DNA of 64,000 bases from Littorina saxatilis (GCF_037325665.1 NC_090255.1:32038504-32102503); one strand, 5' to 3'; shown: positions 1 through 11,521, numbered from the stretch's first letter. The notes: generated by a model from the sequence alone, not told the origin. Program-made: numbers and translations.

Positions 1-129
1 TGGGTGTCCTTTTATCACAGGTACCACTGTATTTTCATATTTAATGGGATGAAATACTGGAATTTTGTTGTCAATGCAAACACTGCAACTGTCAGCTCAA
101 CCACTGACTTATTATTTGTTGTTACATAG

Positions 130-3100
130 GTCATACGAAAGTGCCAGAGGACGACTACATTTTTGTGAAGAACATTCCAGACGAAGTTCCTGACAACATT
201 CTGAAAGCCATCTTCCCTGAAGAAATGATCTATCGAAGTAAAGGGGAGAATAGCACAGGGTGAGCATGAGAGCAGTTTGTATTTGTGTGAGTGTGTGTGT
301 GTGTATGTGTGTGTGTGTGTGTGTGTTGTGTGTGTTTTGTGTGTGCGTGTGTGTGTGTATGTGTGCGTGTGTGTGTGTATGTGTGTGGTTGTGTACGTGT
401 GTGTAGCAGATAGGTACGGTAGGATAAAAGTGTTGAAATGTCTGCATGCATACAGTGTGTGTGTAGCAGATAGGTAGGATAAAAGTGTTGAAATGTCTGC
501 ATGCATACAGTGTGTGTGTAGCAGATAGCTAGGATAAAAGTGTTGAAATGTCTGCATGCATACAGTGTGTGTGTAGCAGATAGGTACGGTAGGATAAAAG
601 TGTTGAAATGTCTGCATGCATACAGTGTGTGTGTAGCAGATAGGTACGGTAGGATAAAAGTGTTGAAATGTCTGCATGCATACAGTGTGTGTGCTGGTGT
701 GTGCGCACATGTTTGTGTGTGCAGCAGATAAGTATGATGAAGGTGTGAAGTGATCATTTCTTCTTGAAAAGTGCTTCTCATTACCCTAAACCGACTTGAA
801 TACCTGCCACACAATCAGATATAGTTTACGTAGCTTTACGATTTCCGTACATTTCGAATCCGAAGTGGAAGGTTTTTTGTATTTTGTTTGTAAGTAAACA
901 AACAGCGCTTAAAAGTGGGTTTAAATTGCAGCTTTGCGCACTATTAGTAATTTTTTTTTTTTTAAACTGAGATTTCAGTGTGAGTTGTCTCTGAGAATGC
1001 ATAGTACATGTAATAAGAGGACACCTTTGGACAGGGTGGCCGAGTGGTAACGCACTTGCGCTCGGAAGCGAGAGGTTGCGAGTTCGACCCTGGGTCAGGG
1101 CGTTAGCAATTTTCTCCCCGCTTTCCTAACCTAGGTGGTGGGTTCAAGTGCTAGTCTTTCGAATGAGACGAAAAACCGAGGTCCCTTCGTTGTACACTAC
1201 ATTGGGGTGTGCACGTTAAAGATCCCACGATTGACAAAAGGCTCTGTCCTGGCAAAATTGTACAAGCATAGATAAAAATGTCCACCAAAATACCCGTGTG
1301 ACTTGGAATAATAGGCCGTGAAAAGTAGGATATGCACCGAAATGGCTGCGATCTGCTGGCCGATGTGAATGCGTGATGAATTGTGTAAAAAAATTCCATC
1401 TCACACGGCATAAATAAATCCCTGCGCCTTGAATATGTGCGCGATATAAATTGCATAAAATAAAAATAAAAAATAAAATAAAAAAAATAAATCCCTGCGC
1501 TTAGAACTGTACCCACGGAATACGCGCGATATAAGCCTCATATTGATTGACCTTTGGGACCAGCCAAAAGTCTCCCTTCAACATAGGTGTCCTTCAACAT
1601 AGGTGTCCTTCGACATAGGTGTCCCTTCAACATAGGTGTCCCTTCAACATAGGTGTCCTTCAACATAGGTGTCCTTCAATGACATATGATTTAGCGCAAG
1701 TTTATGGGACCAAACGATAATTGAAGATGTCCTTTACTGGGAGGGTATCCCCCCGCAGGTTAGGGGGAAGAAGGGGCAGGGATGTAGCTCAGTCGGTAGC
1801 GCGCTGGATTTGTATCCAGTTGGCCGCTGTCAGCGTGAGTTCGTCCCCACGTTCGGCGAGAGATTTATTTCTCAGAGTCAACTTTGTGTGCAGACTCTCC
1901 TCGGTGTCCGAACACCCCCGTTTGTACACGCAAGCACAAGACCAAGTGCGCACGAAAAAGATCCTGTAATCCATGTCAGAGTTCGGTGGGTTATAGAAAC
2001 ACGAAAATACCCAGCATGCTTCCTCCGAAAACGGCGTATGGCTGCCTAAATGGCGGGGTAAAAAACGGTCATACACGTAAAATTCCACTCGTGCAAAAAA
2101 CACGAGTGTACGTGGGAGTTTCAGCCCACGAACGCAGAAGAAGAAGAAGAAGGGGAAAGAATTTACCCGATGCTCCCCAGTAAGAGGCGACTAACGGATT
2201 CTGTTTCTCCTTTTACCCTTGTTAAGTGTTTCTTGTATAGAATATAGTCAATGTTTGTAAAGATTTTAGTCAAGCAGTATGTAAGAAATGTTAAGTCCTT
2301 TGTACTGGAAACTTGCATTCTCCCAGTAAGGTCATTTGTCATCATTTTCACGAGTTTTCATTCACAAACACCTGGTAAATAAATCTCATGTTCCCCATGC
2401 AATAACTTGAGGTGGTGAATGGGTTTGAGCTTTCATGTGAAACGTGAATTGTCAAAGTAAAAGCCAATCAGGCTGATTGTTTGATGTGTGGAACCATCGT
2501 GGCTTTGGATTTGTGTTTCCGAGGACAACAATTGTAAGCATTCACTCTCAAAGACACAATCAATGTTGATAATTACCGCGGCGACTCATGGTCAATTTGC
2601 AACTTATCTCTGTAATCGCAAAATCCACAACGAAAAGTCATAAACACTTTAAAGAAAAGAAATATGCTCAACACTTACTGAATTCACAGGTATGATCGCA
2701 GCTCTGTACATTTTCAGGCTGGAAGAAAAGCGTCAACAAGCTACGTGTGACGTCACATACAAGTTTGACGTGTTATCTCGTGCTACTGTGACGATGCTTT
2801 GTGGCCCGGAGTTGGATTCTAAAAATTCGTCTCCCTGTGGGTTATTGTGCATTTTGTTGCACGACCAAAATGATGACAAAAACGATGTTTGGTAGCTTGT
2901 TGTCAGACCAGCACTTTGTTGTTGGTCCTCGGGGAGCATATCGCCTTTTGTCTCATATTTATCAACCGCGGCCTTCGGCCTTGGTCGATAAAGATGAAAC
3001 AAAAGACGATATGGTCCCCTTAGACCAACAAAAAAGCTGGTCTGTCAACAAGCCACCAAACATCTTACAATATTGTACTACGTTGCAAGCCCCTGGAGCA

Positions 3101-6100
3101 ATTTTTTGATTGGTGCTTTTGTGAACAAGAAACAATTAACAAGTGGCTCTATCCCATCTCCCCCCTTTCCCCGTCGCGATATAACCTTGAACGGTTGAAA
3201 ACGACGTTAAACACCAAATAAAGAAAGAAAGAATTGGGAGGGACAGTTTTGCTAAAAATGAAAATAAAATCTTAGAGTAGATGTACATTCATTTTTAATT
3301 GATTAAATATTTATTCAGGTGTCCTTTTTTGGAGGGTGTCCTCTTATCAGGGAAGGAGAGAACTACGACTTAATTAAACAATCCTTTGAGTATGTATTTT
3401 TAATTGATTAATGATTTATACATTTATTTTTAGCACTGCAACATTCAACGTGCACTCCCTCCTTGGATCGCAAGTGTTCATGGAACTGTACGACGGGATT
3501 CTTGTGAATGCCAAAAAGCCTCTAGAAGTGTCTACGACTCTTTGCACTTTGTTGGGTAGGTTCATGGTTTTCTTGAGAATCTTATTAAAACTAAAAGTTG
3601 AATGAATAAAAAACCCAAGAATTTTAGGTTATTGGAACGTAAATATTTGGCAAAACAATTTTTATTGACTCACATGCGAAGCAAAAGTGAGTCTATGTAC
3701 TCACCCGAGTCGTCCGTCCGTCCGGACGTCTGTCCGGAAAACTTTAACGTTGGATATTTCTTGGACACTATTCAGTCTATCAGTACCAAATTTGGCAAGA
3801 TGGTGTATGATGACAAGGCCCCAAAAAACATACATAGCATCTTGACCTTGCTTCAAGGTCAAGGTCGCAGGGGCCATAAATGTTGCCTAAAAAACAGCTA
3901 TTTTTCACATTTTCTCTGAAGTTTTTGAGATTGAATACCTCACCTATATATGATATATAGGGCAAAGTAAGCCCCATCTTTTGATACCAGTTTGGTTTAC
4001 CTTGCTTCAAGGTCACAGGAGCTCTTCAAAGTTGGATTGTATACATATTTTGAAGTGACCTTGACCCTGAACTATGGAAGATAACTGTTTCAAACTTAAA
4101 AATTATGTGGGGCACATGTTATGCTTTCATCATGAGACACATTTGGTCACATATGATCAAGGTCAAGGTCACTTTGACCCTTATGAAATGTCAGGGTTCG
4201 TACAGAGTCCTTGAACCCTGGAAAACTCCTTGAAAATTGGAAAACCTTTTCCAGGCCTTGAAAAGTGCTTGAAAATAGAGTTTTGTTAAATAGTCATTGA
4301 AAAGTACTTGATTTTTCCAAATTGTTGCCCATACATTTCGTCAGCAGCTTGTCTTATTTAAAAAAAAAATGCAACCCCCTTTGTTTTCGTCAAATACAGT
4401 ACACACATTTTGGGAGAATAAAAGATCGAGTGAAAACGAAAGCAGACGAACTAACTATTACTAGTCACCCGTAGTTGCTTCCCTTCCCGGAAGTTGGCAA
4501 GGGAAACAACTACGGAATGACTTGGTGCTTTGCATTAATTTGGGGAAAATCATGTCCTTGAAAAGCATTTATTTGGTCCTGGAAATGTCCTTGAAAACCC
4601 CTTGAATTGTATCAGCTCTGCCCTGCAGGAACCCTGTGACCATATCTCATGGTAGAAAGAGCCAATAAGCACCATTGTACTTCCTATGTCTTGAATTAAC
4701 AGCTTTGTGTTGCATGACCTTGGATGACCTTGACCTTGGGTCAAGGTCACATGTATTTTGGTAGGAAAAATGTGTAAAGCAGTTCTTAGTGTATGATGTC
4801 ATTGCTAGGTTTAGGTCAAGCATGTGAGTCATATGGGCTTTGCCCTTCTTGTTTTATTTACTAGTACATGTACGTCAACCCAACGGTCTTGTTAGTGGAG
4901 AGACAGGCAAACACTTATGATACAAGTAATGAACTTATCTTAGACTCCTTGGTGAAACTCGCTTGCAAGAAGCTGGCGAGGTCCATACTAACAAAATTTG
5001 ATTTTGACTAATTTTCAAATATGAAACGCAGATGTGACCCGAAAAATAGAATCATTTTATAAAAGGAGCTTTTCAAATCATCCTTGAGAGCAAACGGTAC
5101 TGAAAAAGATCTTTGGTACATGTGTGTATTACAATTTAGACACTGTTGAGTCCTAGAAGCTCAAAATGTAAACATCAGTAGATTTTGGTTGTTGTCGTGG
5201 GGTTTCAGCACAAAACTAGACAGTGTGTTGTGTGACTTGTGCTTCATTTTCGTGTAGCATGTCGAAAATAAGAAACAAACTGATGAAGAGTGCTTGATAG
5301 GGAAGCGGGGCAGCTGTGGTTGGTTTAAAACTGTCCAGCACATTTGTGTCTGTATTTGTGTGTGGTAGTTTGCTGCTGCTGTTTGCAAAGCTTTCTGTTT
5401 GATGTCTTTGACTTTGAATTGTTAATGTGTGTTGTGTTATTTTTTATGACAGATGTTCTCACACTATGCCTGAATTAGTGGAATGTTTCTGTCTTTTGGT
5501 TTTGCAGATGCCAAGAAGAAACATGTAGAGTCACACGAAAAACGTGCTCAAGGTATTGCATGGCTATTATGTTTCTCTCAGTATGTATCAGGCCACTTTG
5601 TTCAGATTGCGTCTTTGTTTTCATTGTCCTCGGTGCAAGTGAGCTGAATGTGAGCTGAATGTGAGCTGAATGTGAGCTGAATGTGAGCTGAATGTGAGCT
5701 GAATGTGAGCTGAATGTGAACTGAATGTGAGCTGAATGTGAGCTGAATGTGAACTGAATGTGAGCTGAATGTGAGCTGAATGTGAACTGAATGTGAGCTG
5801 CTGAATGTGAGCTGCTGAATGTGAGCTGCTGAATGTGAGCTGAATGTGAGCTGAATGTGAACTGAATGTGAGCTGAATGTGAGCTGAATGTGAGCTGAAT
5901 GTGAGCTGAATGTGAACTGAATGTGAGCTGAATGTGAGCTGAATGTGAACTGAATGTGAGCTGAATGTGAGCTGAATGTGAGCTGCTGAGCTTTTATAAG
6001 ACTGTCCAGTTTTATCCTAACTGTCCAATGTTTGTATGCATCCATGCTATTATCTACAAAGCTTTTAACTTTTTGGATATTAATTACTTTTACATTAACA

Positions 6101-9100
6101 GCTTTGAGTCCTATAAGTTTTAGCATTGTAAAAAACAAGGATACAAGGAAAACGTTTTTTGTTATGTGTGAAAAAGATCACCCGCTGTTAGATAAGGGTT
6201 TCTTGAACACTCAGGTTTGTTCAGTCATGAAACTCAAAATGGGAGTGGTATAAAGTCATCTTTGCATGTATGAATCTTATAAGTCATATATATCTCCTTT
6301 TTTTTTTTACACAGCCAATTTGGTGGAGGCAAGGGAGTCTGAAATATTGACAGAATACTTGAGTCGAACACCTACGACTTGGGGATACGACATGCATAAC
6401 AGTCCAGCAGGACCAGTAAGGGGAGCACACCGAGGAATGCCATGGGGAGCAACTGGAGGCTTTGCAAGGGGAGTGAACAGAGAAAGACAACATGGAGTGG
6501 AGCAGGAATATAGGCAGCCAGGTCTGCAGAGAGGAATCGAGCAAGGAGGGTTCTGGGCAGGTAAGAAAGTGATCATATTCAGGAAATAGAGGATGTTTAA
6601 AAATAGACGCATTTGTATGGGTTGTGAAAGAGTGAATACCCCTGATTTTTACTCGGACAAACATTGGAGGGGCCAATCACTATAGCGAGCCCTATAGCGA
6701 GGGGTGTGTCGGAAACATGTGGACAGAAGCACATGTGATTTTATTTGTCAGAGGAAAAACCAAGGGTATTCTTTCGCAACCAATACAAACCCGACGGAGT
6801 TATGTCCAAAAATCGTCTATTACTCTATGGCAGGTTTTTATTTGCCTGGGAAGAGTTGTGGCCCCTTCAAATCAGTGAGGCAGACTATTCAGTCAAGTGA
6901 TCATGTGTCACAGTAAATACTGAGCTGCCATGTGCATGTTATACAGTGCCCGCTAGATAGTGCCCTTATCTTTCCAAAATATGTTCGTCAGAGCTCATCA
7001 TCATCATCATCATCATCATCATGTGAATTGCTTTTATCGAGGTTTAGGTTTTCCTTGCTTGCAGATTGCTTTTTTTATTTTCTGTTTTTTTGTTTGTTTG
7101 TTCATTTGTTTGTTTGCTTGCTTTTTTGTTTGTGATTTATAAGAATGTTGTATTACATGTAGATGTAAGGACAGGGTTAAAAAAAAAAAAAGGCGTAGTC
7201 TTACTCCTCTATTTCACCAAAATGTACTGTAACTGCATTTTCTAATATTTTCACCCAATCTTTGCAGTGCCAGAAAGAGGAAGTAAACCAAACGTACGTC
7301 AACATGTGACACAGTCAGGTAGAAATCGCAACATGGGGGGAGGATTCACGAGGGGTGAAGCTGCTTATGGCGATCCTTACAGCGTTCAACCCTTCCGCCA
7401 TAGGCAGCCGGACAGGGATGACAGCTCAGAGGGCCGCATTCGGCCCAAACGGCAAAAAAGGGTAAGCTCACAGCTTGTTTAATAATAATAATAATAATGC
7501 AAACTTTTATAGCGCTATTCTAGAAAAATATCTACTCTTAGCGCTTTACAATACATACATCGACAAGCATACTATACACGCACAGGCAAAGAAACCGACC
7601 AAACATAACCAACAAACTATACATGCACAGGCAAAGAAAGCGACCAAACATACAATACACGCACAGGCAAGATAACGACCAAACATAAACAAACATACTA
7701 TGACCAAACATAACCAACATACTATACGCGCGCAGGCAAAGAGAACAATCAGCACATGTAATAATTACTGACAACTAATAATGCAGGCATACAATGACAG
7801 TCCAATACACAGCCTAAGCACAAGAACCACAGTAGGAACTGTTTCCAGGAACAGTGTAATCCCCCCCCCGTCTTTTAGGAACTCCAGAAAAGTATGATAA
7901 TGATGTCTTATAAGGGAGAGACTAGTCTTCTTCTTCTGCGTTCGTGGGCTGAAACTCCCACGTACACTCGTGGTTTTTTTTGCACGAGTGGAATTTTACT
8001 TGTATGACCGTTTTTTACCCCGCCATACGCCGTTTTCGGAGGAAGCATGCTGGGTAGTTTCGTGTTTCTATAACCCCCCGAACTCTGACATGGATGACAG
8101 GATCTTTTTCGTGCGCACTTGGTCTTGTGCTTGCGTGTACACACGGGGGATGTTCGGACACCGAGGCGCAAATAACCTAAAAAGGTTCCAAGCGGCGTAA
8201 AATTCCTGAGAGTCTGCACACAAAGTTGATTCTGAGAAATAAATCTCTCGCCGAACGTGGGGACGAACTCACGCTGACAGCGGCCAACTGGATACAAATC
8301 CAGCGCGCTACCGACTGAGCTACATCCCCGCCCCAGAGACTAGTCTTAAAATGGATGTAAATTAACAGACATTATGCAGGGCTTTTTACAGATCTCATCG
8401 TGCCTGTTATTAGATTTTAGTTTCCATTATTTTTTTGTATACATGTAGTTGTTTAGCAAAATCGACAAGCATGGTAAACTCATTATTTGACATGCTTGTT
8501 GATGGTCAGAAATGTGTGTGTTAAATGGAGGATGTAAAACATGAAGGCACAGGGTCTTTTGAAAATACATTGTACACTGTATTGTTAGGCCTTTTATTAT
8601 ACAGTGGAACCTCCCTTTTAAGACTTCCTCTCTTTTAAGATCTTACTTTGTCAGATATTCTTTTCATAGTCTGTAAGGCAAAAAAAAAAAAAAAAATAGT
8701 CTGTTTACGGTAACCCGACCGACCCTATTTTTTTTTGCGCGACCCTAGACTTTTTTTTGGCATTTGGGGGGGGGGAAAAAAAGCAAAATAACGTAAAAAT
8801 ATGGTTTTTTTGGGGAAAAAAAAAAAAAAATCCCGACCTACCGACCCTATTTTTTTGGCCTATGTTACCGTAAACAGACCTTTTTTCTTTTTTTTTGCCT
8901 AAATAATTTACAGAGACTATGAAAAGAAGATCTGACAAAGTAATGTTCAGGTCTTAAAAGAGAGAGTGTCTTAAAGGCGCAGTGCAGCTCACAGCCTTCG
9001 TTTTGCCTTTTTGTTGCAGCTGAGTGCATTTACAGTTCAAAAATCCTCCTATGGTAGTATATGTAGTAAAACAAACCCAAAACTACCCAACGACGACATC

Positions 9101-9841
9101 TGTGAAGCTCGACAATTTCTTGTTCACGCGAGTGCATAAATTAACCTAGTTATTACGTGGTGTTTGGTCGGAGTTCGATTCAACTGAGTGATTCCGGCCT
9201 CCATTTTGTTTTACACGAACTTATGATGACGTCTGACATAGTTTGCTTTAGTGACGTATCTTTTTGTGCATGATGTGGTGATCTACCTGATCTAAATTTA
9301 GATCCAAAAATAGGCCAAGACCAGCCGGGTCCGAGTACGGAATTAATTCGTAAAAAAAAATCGCAGTTCTTGACTCATTGGGTGCAAGTCAATGAAACTT
9401 GGTAGTTCTTCTAACGGATAGCTGCCTGAGGTATGACTAAAAAGCCCCAGGGGCTCCGTGCACCTGGATTTGACAAGTTCAGTACCTTTAAATTAGGGGG
9501 TCTTAAAAGGGGGGTTCCACTCATTTTAAAACTCGCTCCTTTTTAAGACCTGATTTTCTCAGATTTGTTGAGGCTTTAAAAGGGGGGTTCCACAGTATTT
9601 GAATGTTCATCTTTCTTGGTATTGTTGTTTTGTGTATGTGTTATGTTTTCTCTTTCATCTCTCTTGGTATCATTGTGTTTTTATATTCCGTCACTCTAAA
9701 GATGATTATGCACCCGCTAATGTATTATATGTTTTTTGTTGGATTCTGCACACAAGATGCAACATGTTTAGTTGCAAAGCAGGAACGATGTTCAAACACT
9801 CCATCATAAATAACATTTCTTTATCTCTTTGCCAGAAATGA
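130..9841 (+). CDS. C-terminal part of a putative RNA-binding protein (RRM-like segment plus Gly/Arg-rich tail)
   Basis: Six exons with AG/GT borders and continuous phase: 130-259, 3434-3555, 5508-5552, 6315-6560, 7268-7461 and 9836-9841 (AAA TGA, one Lys and the stop). The gene enters from the left edge, so the N-terminus is missing. Exons 1-2 encode DDYIFVKNIPDEVPDNILKA and then TATFNVHS, followed by a helix and YDGILVNAKKPLEV. This order resembles an RRM: an RNP2-like IFVKNI strand, a degenerate RNP1, and a last strand after the DG turn. Exon 3 is short and charged. Exons 4-5 are rich in Gly, Arg, Gln and Pro (GGFARG, GGGFTRG) and look disordered. The protein ends RPKRQKRK, a possible nuclear signal. 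The exact phase across five introns (3.2, 2.0, 0.8, 0.7 and 2.4 kb) is strong evidence of a real gene. The RRM assignment is inference; I do not recognise the orthologue. It is convergent with the ABT1-like gene. Confidence 0.8.
420..700. repeat. Minisatellite, 52-60 bp unit, five copies
   Basis: Five nearly identical units begin with GTGTTGAAATGTCTGCATGC at about 430, 487, 539, 599 and 659. Units differ by small length changes around GGTACGGTAGG. The array follows a (GT)n tract at 285-400 and lies in intron 1 of the RNA-binding-protein gene. Confidence 0.9.
1031..1549 (+). mobile_element. tRNA-derived SINE, head A and body A
   Basis: The tRNA-like head (A box GGTGGCCGAGTGG, B box GAGTTCGACCC) is followed by a body containing GTGCACGTTAAAGATCCCAC and ends in GATATAAGCCTCATATTGATTG. 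It is bounded by an 8-bp target duplication ACCTTTGG (1023-1030 and 1550-1557). Same body as the copies at 24065-24476 and 30677-31085. Confidence 0.88.
1575..1680 (+). repeat. Short tandem array, 17-19 bp unit (AACATAGGTGTCCTTC)
   Basis: Six or seven adjacent copies of a GGTGTCC-containing unit. Isolated GGTGTCC motifs also occur near 1-10 and 3318-3345, so the array may be an expanded edge of an older repeat. Confidence 0.75.
1773..2150 (+). mobile_element. tRNA-derived SINE, head B and body B
   Basis: Starts GGGGCAGGGATGTAGCTCAG (tRNA-like A box) and ends in (GAA)n. The body contains GATCCTGTAATCCATGTCAG and the tail motif GTGGGAGTTTCAGCCCACGA. The target duplication is 11 bp: AGGGGGAAGAA at 1762-1772 and AGGGGAAAGAA at 2151-2161. 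The unoccupied target is visible in the second copy of the host SINE at 49137-49150. Confidence 0.92.
2333..3068. mobile_element. Insertion inside the SINE, including a foldback at 2880-3066
   Basis: This stretch is absent from the corresponding point of copy 2 (the join at 49327-49334 with 54018). Its right part is a long inverted repeat with the centre near 2974 (CGCGGCCTTCGGCC) and arms of about 90 bp; the outer arm ends are GATGTTTGGTAGCTTG and CAAGCCACCAAACATC. The left part (2333-2879) shows no gene or repeat that I recognise. It may be more than one event. Confidence 0.6.
3664..4852 (+). mobile_element. Helentron-like non-autonomous element, family 2
   Basis: The 5' end carries TGACTCACATGC and the 3' side carries its exact inverse GCATGTGAGTCA (4820-4831). 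This is followed by a small stem-loop GGGC-ttt-GCCC and the end TTCTTGTT. The interior is rich in the CAAGGTCAAGGTCAC-type motif. It lies in intron 2 of the RNA-binding-protein gene and is interrupted at 4192-4635. Family assignment rests on the terminal architecture only. Confidence 0.65.
4192..4635. mobile_element. MITE with CAGGGTTC termini and a CCTTGAAAA-rich interior
   Basis: Termini CAGGGTTCGTAC and GCAGGAACCCTG are inverted. The interior repeats CTTGAAAA, and a palindrome (GTAGTTGCTTCCC / GGGAAACAACTAC) sits at 4471-4516. The CAG... terminus is compatible with hAT-type MITEs, but no clear 8-bp target duplication is visible. Confidence 0.55.
4860..5507. other. Intron sequence without a recognised feature
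   Basis: Remainder of intron 2 of the RNA-binding-protein gene. AT-rich; no repeat, RNA or coding signal recognised. Confidence 0.5.
5636..5990. repeat. Minisatellite, 11-bp unit GTGAGCTGAAT, about 32 copies
   Basis: A perfect or near-perfect tandem. Variant units with GTGAACTGAAT recur at intervals, and three 14-bp units GTGAGCTGCTGAAT lie in the centre. It lies in intron 3 of the RNA-binding-protein gene. Confidence 0.95.
7930..8334 (-). mobile_element. tRNA-derived SINE, head B and body B
   Basis: Reverse-oriented copy of the 1773-2150 type. It is bounded by a 13-bp duplication AGAGACTAGTCTT (7917-7929 and 8335-8347). It carries an extra ~35 bp (about 8166-8205) relative to its relatives. 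It lies in intron 5 of the RNA-binding-protein gene. Confidence 0.92.
8604..9595. mobile_element. Compound palindromic element with AGTGGAACC termini
   Basis: The left side starts CAGTGGAACCTCCCTTTTAAG; matching inverted ends GGGGGTTCCAC occur at about 9512-9521 and 9584-9593. An inner inverted repeat pairs 8634-8675 (CTTACTTTGTCAGATATTC) with 8903-8958. A separate MITE (8677-8899) sits exactly in its loop. The middle (8975-9490) has no gene that I recognise. Confidence 0.6.
8677..8899. mobile_element. Harbinger-like MITE (GGTCTGTTTACGGTAAC family), copy 1
   Basis: Inverted ends GGCAAAAAA...GTCTGTTTACGGTAAC and GTTACCGTAAACAGACC...TTTTTGCC. The 3-bp target duplication is TAA (8674-8676 and 8900-8902). 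The TWA-type target suggests the PIF/Harbinger superfamily. Confidence 0.72.
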
Positions 9842-10953
9842 CAGAGTTTTCAAGCAAGTGCCAGGCTTGAAGCAGAGTGGTTCTGAGACCTGCAGATTGA
9901 ATGCGGGACAACTTTGCCCACTGGATCTTTTCCAGTTGTACTCTGCTGGACCAGTTACGGAGGATTTTACAAAGCCCCACCTTCCCCTCTGGACTTGTCA
10001 ATTATTTACTATGACCATCAATGACCGACTGTTTTAAATTAAGACTAGAACTCACCTTTGGACAGTTGATACATTGCATAGCTAGAAAGAGGACTTGTTT
10101 CATTTTGTCGTTGGCTGGTCAGTCGGCATCGAAAGAGTGTTTGGCCAGCCCAGTATGACTTGCTAAGTCCTAGTCAGCACAGACCTGGGAACCCATACGA
10201 TTTGGTCAGATTTTGTACGCATGATTGTCCAGAATAGGATCAGTAAGGTCAGTGAAAAAAAAATACGATAAGAATAATTCCTAGACTACTTTTCCTCACA
10301 AGTGATTAACAGTGCGACGGACACGTGTGAAGCATGGATGTTCAAATTTTGTGTGGGGTACGCTCAATTTTTCTGTTAATACAGTATACACCAAGATTGT
10401 TTCAGAATACTCCAAGTGCAAAACAGTGTTCCCATGTCTGTCACCAGTGCTTGATCAGCATAGTGAGGTTGTCTTTTAGCATTGCAAGCTCTCATGAGTT
10501 TGTACTGATGTTATCACTGCTAAGGAGCCTTGAAAACCCAGACTGCATGTGCAAGCGTAAACAAAATTTGGTTGAGTGTTACGGTGCGTGCTATTTGGAT
10601 GGATGGTCCCATTTACTCACACGGTCATCTACTGGGAATAATAATTCAATAAATAAGAAAAGTTCCTCGAAAGTGCTGTTTGTTATATCAGTGGTTATAT
10701 TTGTTTGGGTACTTCATATGTATGTGTTGGTGAGAAAGAGAGTTTTCAATGAAACCAATTATGTACATATTTTTGGTTACAAGAGAGTGCTGTTTGTTGC
10801 TTAATGCGGCTTTTTAAAATTTGTGTACATTGTGCATGCGTTGGTTTGAGAGGAAAATTTCAGCCAGGTAAGCAGGGACCGTGAAATATGGATAACTTTT
10901 TATACAACCACACTCCGTCTCTCTCACACAATCACTCCCCGCAATAAAAAGAA
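9842..10953 (+). other. Probable 3' UTR of the putative RNA-binding protein gene
   Basis: The sequence after the TGA at 9839-9841 has no repeat that I recognise and is compositionally even. Polyadenylation hexamers AATAAA lie at 10648-10653 and 10943-10948. The 156-codon open frame at 10334-10804 inside it has no recognisable domain and probably is untranslated. The exact end cannot be fixed from sequence. Confidence 0.4.
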
Positions 10954-11521
10954 AAAGAAAAGGCAAAGCAAATGCTTCAGATTTATACCTCAAATTATTT
11001 ACCGAAATCACTTTTTTCACCAAGTTAGGTCTCAGCTGTTTTGGACAGACCAGGTTTTTGACTTAAAATGTTCAAAATCACGGACATAGCAGCCATCCCT
11101 TCTTTCTTCACCTGTCTTTTTGCCCCCCCTCCCCGTTTTAAATCCATGGGATTTCAATTCAACTATTCACTCAAATTTGAAAACGCAAAAGACATAATCT
11201 CGAACACCCCTCACACCACAGACATCCTACTCACAAATACATGTACTCCCTTTCACAACCCCACACTCCGACATGTATACCTCTTTCAGACACACACATA
11301 AATATCCCTCTCTTACACACACCCCAGCTCACTAACATTACCCTCTTACAATCCCCCCTCCACAAACACTCCTACCTCTCCCACCAACACATACAGAGTG
11401 ATAAACCCCTGACCTCCCCCCCCCCCCCCCCCCCCCCCTTCCAACCCTAATCACTGTCAAGGCCCACCCCTACCAATATACACACAGAGTGATACCCCCC
11501 CCCCCCCCTCCAACAACTCTG
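10954..11521. other. Convergent intergenic spacer, CA/C-rich
   Basis: Spacer between the ends of two convergent genes. It holds an ACA/CTC-rich stretch (11195-11420) and two C runs (about 11417-11441 and 11497-11512). No coding potential seen. It probably includes the 3' UTR of the minus-strand ABT1-like gene, but no clear minus-strand AATAAA was found. Confidence 0.4.

Larger units (their letters stand above)
1741..3238 (+). mobile_element. Molluscan V-type SINE (RUDI-like), copy 1, split by insertions
   Basis: The SINE pieces are 1741-1772, 2151-2332 and 3069-3238. They join into the same order seen in copy 2 (43373-54555): the head-side CCCCCGCAGGTTAGGGGG, the middle ATTTACCCGATGCTCCCCAG, and the tail GACGTTAAACACCAAATAAA with (AAAG)n. 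The first break is a second SINE (1773-2150). The second break is a ~736-bp stretch (2333-3068) ending in a foldback. The family name is from memory and unverified. Confidence 0.75.

Noticed and set aside
420-700. Regularly spaced repeats resembling a CRISPR array
   Set aside because: The whole 52-60 bp unit repeats with no unique spacers, in an intron of a eukaryotic gene; it is a minisatellite.
15-814. Long His/Thr/Tyr-rich open frames on the minus strand
   Set aside because: They read through GT microsatellite and minisatellite units. Similar Cys/Val, Arg/Glu and Ser/Leu frames at 23493, 31533, 35840, 41322, 44034, 48275, 55208 and 63107 are likewise artefacts.
1031-1105. tRNA gene
   Set aside because: A and B boxes are present, but the stems do not close properly and a SINE body follows within target duplications. 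The heads at 1773, 17646, 30677, 39011 and 59714 are rejected for the same reason.
5602-6138. 178-codon frame on the minus strand with HIQ/TFSSHS repeats
   Set aside because: It is the 11-bp minisatellite read in one frame; it lies in an intron of a better-supported gene.
10334-10804. 156-codon protein gene
   Set aside because: It falls in the probable 3' UTR of the upstream gene, shows no domain, and its hydrophobic stretch alone is not evidence of a membrane protein.
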